This document shows, in pieces, positions 1-6,343 of a DNA stretch of 6,486 bases. Location: assembly GCA_030527385.1 (NCBI GenBank), contig JAUNAY010000068.1, positions 1 through 6,486 on the forward strand, in the 5' to 3' direction. The DNA comes from Fusobacterium sp. GTDB lineage: Bacteria > Fusobacteriota > Fusobacteriia > Fusobacteriales > Fusobacteriaceae. Numbering within the stretch: the stretch's first letter is position 1; every line of letters begins with the position of its first letter. Below the pieces are notes generated by a model, which searched no databases, was not told where the DNA came from, and saw nothing but the letters and a program-made list of their open reading frames with translations. Position numbers and translations under genes: made by a program.

Positions 1-13
1 AATTATACACACG

Positions 14-60
14 AACTACACTCTTAATCTATTTGAATTTTGAGTGTAGTTTTTTATTTA
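14..60 (+). terminator. Rho-independent terminator of a gene left of the window
   Basis: ACTACACTC (15-23) is perfectly complementary to GAGTGTAGT (42-50), giving a 9-bp stem with an 18-nt loop. A T-run (TTTTTATTT, 51-59) follows directly on the plus strand. The minus-strand side has no comparable T-run, so the structure should stop plus-strand transcription arriving from outside the window. It also insulates the ABC transporter gene at 142 from upstream read-through, making that gene its own transcription unit. Confidence 0.85.
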
Positions 61-67
61 AAATTTA

Positions 68-97
68 TTTCCATTTAATATATGTTTGTATTATAAT
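68..97 (+). promoter_or_regulatory. Candidate promoter of the ABC transporter gene
   Basis: A perfect -10 hexamer TATAAT lies at 92-97. The best -35 match is TTTCCA at 68-73 (4 of 6 to TTGACA) with an 18-nt spacer. The position between the preceding terminator and the gene, about 45 nt before the start codon, fits. The region is nearly all A and T, so chance matches to a -10 box are easy; the hexamer is seen, its use is inferred. Confidence 0.4.
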
Positions 98-131
98 AAA
101 TTACATATAGTATTTAATAATTATATATTGT

Positions 132-135
132 GAGG
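132..135 (+). promoter_or_regulatory. Ribosome binding site fixing the ABC transporter start
   Basis: GAGG is followed by 6 nt (TATTTT) and then ATG at 142. The longer frame opening at the GTG at 130 would begin inside this site, so ATG 142 is the better start. Confidence 0.7.
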
Positions 136-141
136 TATTTT

Positions 142-1725
142 ATGGATAAAATATTTAAAGAATATAAAAAAGTTTTTCTATTTATCTTCATATTTATTAT
201 TATTATTTCTTTATTTAGAATCTTACCAATTTATATTATAAAAAAAATAATTGATATAGCTAATACAAATATCAATAATCAAAAAATCTATTTAATTATT
301 AAATTCGGATTATTTTTTATAATTTCAAATTTAATAAAAAGCTTTTTAATTGCTTTCTTAAAATGGTATTCTGAAAGCAATCAAGTAAAAATAGCAACTA
401 ATTTAAAAATAAATATTTTTGAAAAATTTTCAAAAGTTAAATTTGAATTTTTAAATAAAATAAATATTTCATCTCTTTCTTTGTCTATTATAGATGATTC
501 AGAAATAATAGGAAATAATTTAATTACTTTATACAGTGAAATTTTATTGTCTTTTTTTACTTTTTTATTTGGTATTTATTTTTTTAGTAAAATTAATTTT
601 TTATTAGTTGCTTATATTTTTCCACCTGTTTTTATTTTAACTTTTATAGTTAATAAAATATCTCAAAAAATTAAAACAATTATTTCTATCTCTAAAATAA
701 AATTAATAAATATTTTAGGACTATTCAATGATGGGATATTAGGAATAAAAAGTTTAAAAATTCATCAAGCTGACAAAATATTTTTAGAAAATATAAAAAA
801 TGATGCTTTTTCTTTACAAAAAATTAAAGAAAAACAAGCTGTATTAAAAAGTATAAATTTTTTCTTTTCAGATATAACCTTTATTATATCTTTTGGACTG
901 ACTTTAATAATAGCATCTGTTTTTGTAAAAAAAGAACTTTTAACAGTAGGAGAATTAACAGCTATACTTATGTATAATCACTTGTTAACAGATCCAATTT
1001 TAAAAATAATAGAACTATACCCTAAAATTATAGAAGTGTTTAATTGCTTAAAAAGAATAGAAGAATTAAAAAAATTTCCAACAGAAGAGGAAAAAAAATA
1101 TGGAAAAGTTAATAAAATAGAAGTAAAAAATTTATCTATAACTTTTGAAAAAAATATATTACAAACAAATATTAATTTTAATATTATTTCATCTTTTGGT
1201 ATCTTCGGAGAAAGTGGAAAAGGTAAAAGTTCTTTATTAAATATTATTTCAGGCTTAGTTAAAGCTTCAAAAGGAGAAGTTAATTATTATTTTAATAACC
1301 ATAAAGTAAATTATTTACCTAAGATTTCATATATGACACAAGATGATTTTATTTTTAATATGAGTATTAAAGATAATATTCTTTTAGGAAATACTTTAAT
1401 TAATGATATGGAATATCAAGAAATCTTAAAAATTTGTAATTTAGAATATTTAGAACTTAGATATAAAAATAAAAATATTGGAAAAAATGGTGGAACTTTA
1501 TCTGGAGGAGAAAAAACTAGAATAAAAATAGCTAGAGCTTTGGTTAACAAAGAAGCTGCTATTTACCTATTTGATGAAATTTCAGCTGGGATAGATAATA
1601 ATAATTTAGTTCAGATTTTTAATAATCTTGAAAAATTCTTACTTTCTAAAAATAAACTAAGAATATATGTTGATCATAATAATTATATTAAAGAGAAGTT
1701 AAATAATTATATTGTAATAGATTGA
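142..1725 (+). CDS. ABC exporter, fused transmembrane and ATP-binding domains
   Basis: This 527-residue half-transporter would work as a homodimer in the inner membrane and export its cargo using ATP. The N-terminal half is strongly hydrophobic, with likely membrane segments near residues 10-35, 50-74, 130-148, 153-172, 240-262 and about 270-290. The C-terminal nucleotide-binding domain is complete: Walker A GESGKGKS (356-363), Q-loop Gln400 in YMTQDD, signature LSGGE (453-457), Walker B ending in Asp478-Glu479 (YLFDE), D-loop SAGID and switch His512 (VDHNN). There is no N-terminal C39 peptidase domain, so it is not a classic peptidase-containing bacteriocin exporter. The start is ATG 142, chosen for its GAGG site. 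The gene is alone, between a terminator on each side, so the context does not name a cargo; lipid, drug or peptide are all open. Its GC is strikingly low (7 of 60 bases in 241-300), well below the neighbouring operon, which suggests relaxed selection or separate ancestry. Confidence 0.92.
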   Translation: MDKIFKEYKKVFLFIFIFIIIISLFRILPIYIIKKIIDIANTNINNQKIYLIIKFGLFFIISNLIKSFLIAFLKWYSESNQVKIATNLKINIFEKFSKVKFEFLNKINISSLSLSIIDDSEIIGNNLITLYSEILLSFFTFLFGIYFFSKINFLLVAYIFPPVFILTFIVNKISQKIKTIISISKIKLINILGLFNDGILGIKSLKIHQADKIFLENIKNDAFSLQKIKEKQAVLKSINFFFSDITFIISFGLTLIIASVFVKKELLTVGELTAILMYNHLLTDPILKIIELYPKIIEVFNCLKRIEELKKFPTEEEKKYGKVNKIEVKNLSITFEKNILQTNINFNIISSFGIFGESGKGKSSLLNIISGLVKASKGEVNYYFNNHKVNYLPKISYMTQDDFIFNMSIKDNILLGNTLINDMEYQEILKICNLEYLELRYKNKNIGKNGGTLSGGEKTRIKIARALVNKEAAIYLFDEISAGIDNNNLVQIFNNLEKFLLSKNKLRIYVDHNNYIKEKLNNYIVID

Positions 1726-1743
1726 GATAGGTATATAGTTTTT

Positions 1744-1785
1744 GGTGTTGGTGCTTAAAGGTATTAACACCTTTGTTTCTTTTTT
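1744..1785 (+). terminator. Rho-independent terminator of the ABC transporter gene
   Basis: Positions 1744-1753 (GGTGTTGGTG) pair with 1762-1771 (TATTAACACC) in a 10-bp stem that includes three G-U pairs, with an 8-nt loop. The T-rich tract TTTGTTTCTTTTTT (1772-1785) follows. It lies 18 nt after the transporter's TGA stop. An alternative smaller hairpin, AAAGGT (1757-1762) with ACCTTT (1769-1774), overlaps it. On the minus strand the stem is followed by A-rich sequence, so it works rightward only. Confidence 0.75.
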
Positions 1786-1869
1786 ACAAAAAATTAAAGA
1801 AACAAGTAAATTTTCCTATTAAAATTAAATCGTCAAAAATAATATTAAAGAAGATTATTTACTTGTTTC
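1786..1869 (-). terminator. Long-loop hairpin, probable terminator of the leftward operon
   Basis: GAAACAAGTAAAT (1799-1811) and ATTTACTTGTTTC (1857-1869) form a perfect 13-bp inverted repeat with a 45-nt spacer. Read on the minus strand, the second arm runs directly into TTTAATTTTTT (1798-1788), as a factor-independent terminator would. It starts 24 nt beyond the stop codon of the last operon gene. The very long loop is unusual, so a small transposon-like relic or a structured RNA 3' end are alternatives. Confidence 0.55.
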
Positions 1870-1892
1870 AAATACATTTTATTAAAATTTCA

Positions 1893-2810
1893 TTATCTCA
1901 TAATAGAGTGAGCCATTCTACGATAAGTATGTCTTACCCCTCTTATAACTTTTCCATATTCTAAAATATTTTCAGGAAGAGCCATTCCATTGTATCCAGC
2001 ATCTCCTAAATGGTGTAAGTCAGTACCAGCCATTTTACACATTAAAGCTATTTGTCTAATTGTTGAAATATCAGCACCCTCTTGAGATGTACCAATAGCT
2101 GTAAGAGTTAATTTTCCTAATTCGTGAGCATAGCAAACAAGTTCTCTAATATACTCCATAGTGATACCAGGAACACTTCCAGGAGCTGGCATTAATATTA
2201 TATCTGCTCCAGCATCAGCAAACTCTTTTATATCAGCTTTAGTGATTATTTTTTCTCCTGCTTCAGTTAAAATTCCAGCTGCGTGCATCTTACCAGCAAC
2301 AATAACTAATTTATCGCCTAAATTTTCTTTATATATTCTAACTGTATCAACTATTGCACGATTAGTAACTCCAACTCCTGGATTTCCAGTAAGAACTATA
2401 AAGTCTACTCCCATATCCACAGCTTTTTTAGCATTTTCTAATGTTCCTTTACGCCCATTTGATAATTTTAAAAATCCCTCTTGATTTTCTTTGTCAGCTT
2501 CTAAAGGCTCAAGATTTATTCCAACTTTACGTCCAGTAAATTTTTTTATTGTTCTAATAACTTCTTGAGGTTCTACCTTAGGCATTCCATACATAACAGG
2601 ATTATCGACATCAAAAACATTTAATAGTATAATATCTGAACCCATAGCAGCAGCAACTTCAGCATTTGTAACATCACCTAGAGCAGCTTCACGACTTCCT
2701 ATAACTTCAGTTACAATTAGACGTCCTTCACTTGCAGCTATTGAGTGTAAAAAATCTTCTTTTGTCATTTTTTCCATATCTGATGCTTTACAATCTAAAT
2801 ATCTTTTCAT
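1893..2810 (-). CDS. Uncharacterised TIM-barrel protein (putative DUF7916 family)
   Basis: This 305-residue protein has the look of a (beta/alpha)8 barrel. Alternating short hydrophobic strands end in small or charged residues: LIVTEVIGS (31-39), DIILLNVFD (59-67), KVGINLEP (95-102), DFIVLTGNPG (136-145), KLVIVAGKMHAAG (167-179), DIILMPAPGS (203-212), LTLTAIGTS (234-242) and TDLHHLGDAGY (263-273). The glycine-rich TGNPGVGVTN, PAPGSVPG and GDAGYNG loops resemble phosphate-binding barrel loops, and the polar residues at strand ends (Glu101, Lys174, His176, His266, His267, Asp270) are candidate catalytic positions. I recall such proteins annotated as DUF7916 or loosely as PEP phosphonomutase- or HAD-like; no reaction is established to my knowledge. 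It is the last gene of the PTS operon. AAAGGAG (2818-2824) sits 7 nt before its ATG, and a 39-nt gap separates it from the peptidase gene. A role on the imported phosphorylated substrate is inferred from this context only. Confidence 0.85.
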   Translation of the reverse strand: MKRYLDCKASDMEKMTKEDFLHSIAASEGRLIVTEVIGSREAALGDVTNAEVAAAMGSDIILLNVFDVDNPVMYGMPKVEPQEVIRTIKKFTGRKVGINLEPLEADKENQEGFLKLSNGRKGTLENAKKAVDMGVDFIVLTGNPGVGVTNRAIVDTVRIYKENLGDKLVIVAGKMHAAGILTEAGEKIITKADIKEFADAGADIILMPAPGSVPGITMEYIRELVCYAHELGKLTLTAIGTSQEGADISTIRQIALMCKMAGTDLHHLGDAGYNGMALPENILEYGKVIRGVRHTYRRMAHSIMR

Positions 2811-2849
2811 AGTTGGTCTCCTTTATTGTGTTATGAAATAATGTAAATA

Positions 2850-4169
2850 TTACTCATTCATATAATAATATATAGAAAGAGCATAAATTTTAATAAGTTT
2901 AAAGAATGATTCAATATCCATATATTCATCTTTATTGTGTGCTATCCCTTTTTCTCCTGGAAATGATGGACCAAAGGCGATAATGTTTGGAACTTTTCTA
3001 GCATAAGTTCCACCAGTTGTTGTAACAGGATTAGAATCTAGCCCACTTACTTCAAAATATCCTTTAGAAAGAGCTTTTATTTCTTGTGAATTAGGATTGT
3101 GAAGAACTTTTGGCATATGAGCTTCAATATTAATATCTTCATCTAATTCGTTTTTTATTTTTTGAATAATAATATTTCCGTCACAATCAACAGGATAACG
3201 GATACTTAAAGATGCTATTAAGTTGTTATCTTTAATTTTTAAGTCATAAAAACTAACTAAAACTTTTTCACTTTCACTTTTTTGATAATTAATCTTTAAT
3301 ATATTGCCATAGACATCAGAAAGATATTTTAATATTTTTTTTATGCTATTACCATAATCAAGGTTTTCTAAAATATCTTTAGGTATATTGTTTAGAGCAG
3401 AGATAATACTGTTTTTTCCTAGGTATGGATTATTTGAAGGGGCACGTTTTCCCTCTCCAACGATAGAAAAAGATTTTTCTGCTGATTTTAATTTTAAAAT
3501 AGTTTTATCAGGTATATATGCTCTTGAAAACTCTCCTTCAATTTCTTCTAAAGTTATTTTTTTAGTTTCCTCTTTTTTAAAAGTGATACTTAATCTAATA
3601 ATTCCATTTTCTCCGTAAACGACAGGAAATTTGCAGTCAGGAGTAAATCCAAATATAGGGGCTGTTTCTTTTTTTAGAAAGTATGCCATATCTGACATTC
3701 CACTTTCTTCATCAGTTCCCATAACTATTTTAATATTACTTTTAAAATTAATTTTTAAATCTTTCAAAATTTTAACAGCATAAATAGTAGAAAGCAAAGA
3801 ACCTTTATTGTCTAAAATTCCTCTTCCATAATATCTGCCATTATCTTTAGTTAGTTCAAATGGTGGATAGTTCCAACCACTTCCAGCTGGTACAACATCA
3901 AGATGTCCAAAAATTCCCATATAGCCCTTTTCATCTTCCTCTTTCATCAATGAAAGTACACCAGCATAACCATCTATATTTTTAGTATAAAATCCTAATT
4001 CATCTCCTATTTTTAGAGCTTCTTCTAAACATCTATTAATTTCTTCACCATATGGATATTTAGTTGAATTGGTTGATTTTATACTTGGAATAGCAATTAA
4101 TCTCGAAAGATTAGTTTCAATCTCTGGTTTATATTTTTCTATTAACTCATCTATTTTTGTATTAATCAC
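2850..4169 (-). CDS. pepV: PepV/Sapep-family M20 metallopeptidase with altered lid residues
   Basis: A cytoplasmic two-metal peptidase of family M20; relatives cleave dipeptides and short N-terminally unblocked peptides. Numbering from GTG 4169 (439 residues, against roughly 470 for lactobacillal PepV), the catalytic domain keeps every expected metal residue: His89 and Asp91 in GHLDVVP, Asp120 in DNKG, general base Glu154 and ligand Glu155 in TDEESG, Asp178 in FTPDCKFP, and His411 in GIAHNKDEY. The C-terminal GGTYARKVPN segment is also typical. In the lid domain the family Asn before VPD is Ala217 (AYIPD), and the His of the GKxAH motif is Pro244 (GKRAPSNNP), so substrate contacts differ. Translation is probably coupled: the start overlaps the end of the GrdB-like gene by 8 nt. 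A TTG at 4178 is the other possible start, and neither has a strong ribosome site. Family assignment is firm; ordinary dipeptidase activity is not. Confidence 0.9.
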   Translation of the reverse strand: MINTKIDELIEKYKPEIETNLSRLIAIPSIKSTNSTKYPYGEEINRCLEEALKIGDELGFYTKNIDGYAGVLSLMKEEDEKGYMGIFGHLDVVPAGSGWNYPPFELTKDNGRYYGRGILDNKGSLLSTIYAVKILKDLKINFKSNIKIVMGTDEESGMSDMAYFLKKETAPIFGFTPDCKFPVVYGENGIIRLSITFKKEETKKITLEEIEGEFSRAYIPDKTILKLKSAEKSFSIVGEGKRAPSNNPYLGKNSIISALNNIPKDILENLDYGNSIKKILKYLSDVYGNILKINYQKSESEKVLVSFYDLKIKDNNLIASLSIRYPVDCDGNIIIQKIKNELDEDINIEAHMPKVLHNPNSQEIKALSKGYFEVSGLDSNPVTTTGGTYARKVPNIIAFGPSFPGEKGIAHNKDEYMDIESFFKLIKIYALSIYYYMNE

Positions 4170-4641
4170 AGATCTCAACAGCTTTTTTTACTATATTTCT
4201 AAGAGCATCATTTAGTCCAATACCACCTTTTTTAGGAGTGATAACTAAATCATAATCTTTATATTTATTATAAGCTGTATTATCCTCACTCATAGCTCCA
4301 ACACAAGGAATAGAACTATGTTCTTTCAAAAATTTTATAAGATGTCCACACATTTCACCAAATCTTTCATAGTTAAAAGCAGGTCCACAAATAATAACAT
4401 CAGCTTCTAATTTTTTTGCCATAGCTGCAATTTTTTTGCTATTTTCTTCTTTATTATCTAAATAATTTTGATCACCACAAAATAAAGTAGCAATAATTTT
4501 TGCATCAAATTCTTTTAAATATGGTTCCATCATTATTCCAGGACCTAAAGCTCCTTTTTTTCCTGCAAGAGAAAGAGAAGAGTTTTCTTCTCCTCCTTGT
4601 CCAGCTTGAGTTTGATTTAATACTAAAACTATTTTTTTCAT
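4162..4641 (-). CDS. Short GrdB-like protein (N-terminal domain only, no selenocysteine)
   Basis: This 159-residue protein matches, from memory, the N-terminal part of GrdB, the substrate-specific selenoprotein B of glycine/sarcosine/betaine reductase. Shared features are the opening KKIVLVLNQTQAGQGGEE, the GPGIMMEPYL stretch (33-42), ATLFCGD (51-57), DVIICGPAFNYERFGEMCG (81-99) and IPCVGAMSEDN (111-121). Full GrdB is about 430 residues with a selenocysteine in its C-terminal part. Here the frame ends at TAA (4164-4162), no in-frame UGA is read, and the peptidase gene starts inside its last codons. The protein is therefore a stand-alone domain rather than a selenoprotein cut by a misread UGA. 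Five cysteines (55, 85, 98, 113, 158) could serve redox or binding roles. The start is ATG 4641, preceded by GGAAG; a TTG at 4656 would lie over that site. It is 22 nt after the EIIC stop. Function is unknown: a reductase partner or a binding domain for an amine-bearing substrate are possible. Confidence 0.85.
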   Translation of the reverse strand: MKKIVLVLNQTQAGQGGEENSSLSLAGKKGALGPGIMMEPYLKEFDAKIIATLFCGDQNYLDNKEENSKKIAAMAKKLEADVIICGPAFNYERFGEMCGHLIKFLKEHSSIPCVGAMSEDNTAYNKYKDYDLVITPKKGGIGLNDALRNIVKKAVEICD

Positions 4642-4649
4642 AAAATTCA

Positions 4650-4654
4650 CTTCC
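4650..4654 (-). promoter_or_regulatory. Ribosome binding site fixing the GrdB-like start
   Basis: Read on the minus strand, GGAAG is followed by 8 nt and then ATG (4641-4639). This supports the short start over the TTG at 4656, which would overlap the site. Confidence 0.6.
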
Positions 4655-4663
4655 AATTATATA

Positions 4664-6022
4664 TTAATCTAAATCATCAAAAGAGATGTCGTCAAATGAT
4701 ATGTCATCATCTTCCTCTTTTTCAGTTTCTTGGCTCTCTTCAATTAAGTATTGTTTGTCCATTATTTTAATAAATGGAATATAGATAATTACACCAAGTA
4801 TAAATAGTAAAACTTGTAATATAGCTCCTCTTATTCCAGTTGTTAAGAATCCAGAGAATATAATAGGAGTTGTCCAAGGTAATTGAACTCCGTTAGTATA
4901 AGGAACAATTCCAGCAGCCATAACAAAATAAGTTATGATAATATTAATTGTAGGAATTAGAATAAATGGAATAAGCATTAGAGGGTTTAACATCATAGGT
5001 AAACCATAAATAATAGGCTCATTGATTCCAAAAATTCCTGGCAATAGTGATAAGCTACCTAGATTTTTAATTCTTTTACTTTTACAAACAAAAACCATAG
5101 CCACTAATAGAGAAAGAGTACTTCCAGCCCCTCCAAAAGTAGCAAACATATCTTGGAATTGTCCAGTTACGATATTTGGAAGAGGTTGTCCAGCTTGGAA
5201 TGCCTCTAAGTTTTCAACTGATAACACTCTTAGAATAGGGTTATATACAGCACCAACAACACTTGATCCGTTTATTCCAAAGAACCAGAATAGGTGTAGG
5301 AAAATATATGCTATAACAACAGCAGGTAGAGTTGCTCCAACTGATACAAGTGGAAGTTGTAAGAACTTATAAATAAAAGTATGAATATCATTAAATGAAG
5401 TCATTTCAAATAAACATTTAATAACAAAAGCTACAATCATAACTATTGCTGATGGAATAAGAGCTTCAAATGATTTTGCTACTGTAGGTGGAACTCCTTC
5501 TGGCATTCTAATAACAAAACCTCTTTTGATAACTTTAGCAAAAAGTTTAACAGATAATATAGCTGTGAACATTCCAACAAACACACCTTTTGAACCCATC
5601 CAACCAAGAGGAATACCAGTAACTTGATAAGTTATTTCACTTCCTTTAGGAACAAAATCAATAGCAAAAGGTGTTAAAATAAAGAAAGAAACTAGAGCAA
5701 TTGCAGCTGAGTTAATTCCATTTACATCTTCTTGTCTACCATAACTGTATCCAATACCGATAACAGCAAGAATAGTCATTACATCAAATGTTGCAGTAAC
5801 AGGGTGTGAAAGTTTGTCTGCCCAACCTTCACCAAAAAATCTTGCCCAAAACTCATTCCAACCAGGAATAGGGAAGTTAGCAATTAAAAGAAATAGAGAT
5901 CCAACTATTAGTAGAGGAGATGATACAAGGAAACCATCTCTAATAGAGATAAGATATTTATTTTTTCCAATTTTTTCAGCTAAAGGCATTAAAATCTTTT
6001 CTAAGTTGTTCATTAAACTCAT
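4664..6022 (-). CDS. PTS EIIC, lactose/cellobiose (Lac) family
   Basis: The membrane permease of a sugar phosphotransferase system: it carries the substrate across the inner membrane while EIIB phosphorylates it. Its 452 residues carry the family's landmarks: the N-terminal amphipathic LEKILMPLAEKIGKNKY and IRDGFLVSSPLLIVGS segments, the MPEGVPPTVAKSF stretch (173-185), FWFFGINGSSVVG (245-257), and the FGINEPIIYGLP loop (331-342) with Glu335, counterpart of the substrate-binding Glu of the chitobiose permease ChbC. Asn251 replaces the His usual in FGIHG. The C terminus (428-452) is an acidic cytoplasmic tail with a repeated DDISF unit. AAGGAGG (6033-6039) lies 10 nt before ATG 6022; a second ATG is 9 nt further in. 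It is 3 nt after the EIIB stop, so the pair is co-translated. No EIIA gene is in the window. The substrate is unassigned; cellobiose or chitobiose should not be assumed. Confidence 0.93.
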   Translation of the reverse strand: MSLMNNLEKILMPLAEKIGKNKYLISIRDGFLVSSPLLIVGSLFLLIANFPIPGWNEFWARFFGEGWADKLSHPVTATFDVMTILAVIGIGYSYGRQEDVNGINSAAIALVSFFILTPFAIDFVPKGSEITYQVTGIPLGWMGSKGVFVGMFTAILSVKLFAKVIKRGFVIRMPEGVPPTVAKSFEALIPSAIVMIVAFVIKCLFEMTSFNDIHTFIYKFLQLPLVSVGATLPAVVIAYIFLHLFWFFGINGSSVVGAVYNPILRVLSVENLEAFQAGQPLPNIVTGQFQDMFATFGGAGSTLSLLVAMVFVCKSKRIKNLGSLSLLPGIFGINEPIIYGLPMMLNPLMLIPFILIPTINIIITYFVMAAGIVPYTNGVQLPWTTPIIFSGFLTTGIRGAILQVLLFILGVIIYIPFIKIMDKQYLIEESQETEKEEDDDISFDDISFDDLD

Positions 6023-6025
6023 ATT

Positions 6026-6343
6026 TTATCTTCCTCCTTTTAAAAGTTTGATAATTTCTTTTAAAACTTTTTCACCATTCATTGCTCCATAATCAGCAGA
6101 ATCAATAACCATTACTGGTAGAGGAGCATATTTTTCTTGCATCTCTTTAAATACAAATTTAACTTGTGGTCCTAATACGATACAATCAGGTTTTTGATCA
6201 GGAATTATTGTATGTGCTTGTGCATAAGAGTGTGCAGATATTTCAAGTGGTAAATTATGTTTTTCTACAATCTTATTCATTTTAGAAACAAGTAGACTTG
6301 TTGACATTCCAGCATTACAAAATAAAAAAATCTTTTTTTTCAT
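6026..6343 (-). CDS. PTS EIIB, lactose/cellobiose (Lac) family
   Basis: The small cytoplasmic phosphocarrier (105 residues, the usual length) that accepts phosphate from EIIA and passes it to the substrate bound by EIIC. The phosphorylated residue is Cys9 in the family P-loop FLFCNAGMSTSLLV. Later parts (DCIVLGPQVKFVFKEMQ and the C-terminal helix after VMVIDSADYGAMNG) follow the family fold, the latter matching the usual cellobiose-IIB segment. It is the first gene of the leftward operon. GGGAGG (6352-6357) sits 8 nt before ATG 6343, and a promoter lies about 50 nt upstream. It needs an EIIA encoded elsewhere. Confidence 0.95.
   Translation of the reverse strand: MKKKIFLFCNAGMSTSLLVSKMNKIVEKHNLPLEISAHSYAQAHTIIPDQKPDCIVLGPQVKFVFKEMQEKYAPLPVMVIDSADYGAMNGEKVLKEIIKLLKGGR

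Noticed and set aside
1773..1964. Open frame of 63 codons on the plus strand in the convergent gap
   Set aside because: It opens at a TTG inside the terminator T-run, has no ribosome site, crosses the inverted repeat and ends antisense to the barrel gene; its composition is that of AT-rich noise.
2161..2484. Plus-strand open frame antisense to the barrel gene
   Set aside because: It lies wholly inside a well-supported gene, has no ribosome site and its protein resembles no family.
3388..3618. Plus-strand open frame antisense to the peptidase gene
   Set aside because: It is a shadow of the real reading frame, without a start signal.
4162..4170. Possible selenocysteine readthrough extending the GrdB-like protein
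   Set aside because: The stop is TAA, not TGA, and the downstream sequence is the peptidase gene in another frame.
5022..5372. Plus-strand open frame antisense to the EIIC gene
   Set aside because: It is a shadow of the coding strand; the opposite frame has clear PTS motifs.
5814..6092. Plus-strand open frame across the EIIB/EIIC junction
   Set aside because: It is antisense to two confirmed genes and has no ribosome site.
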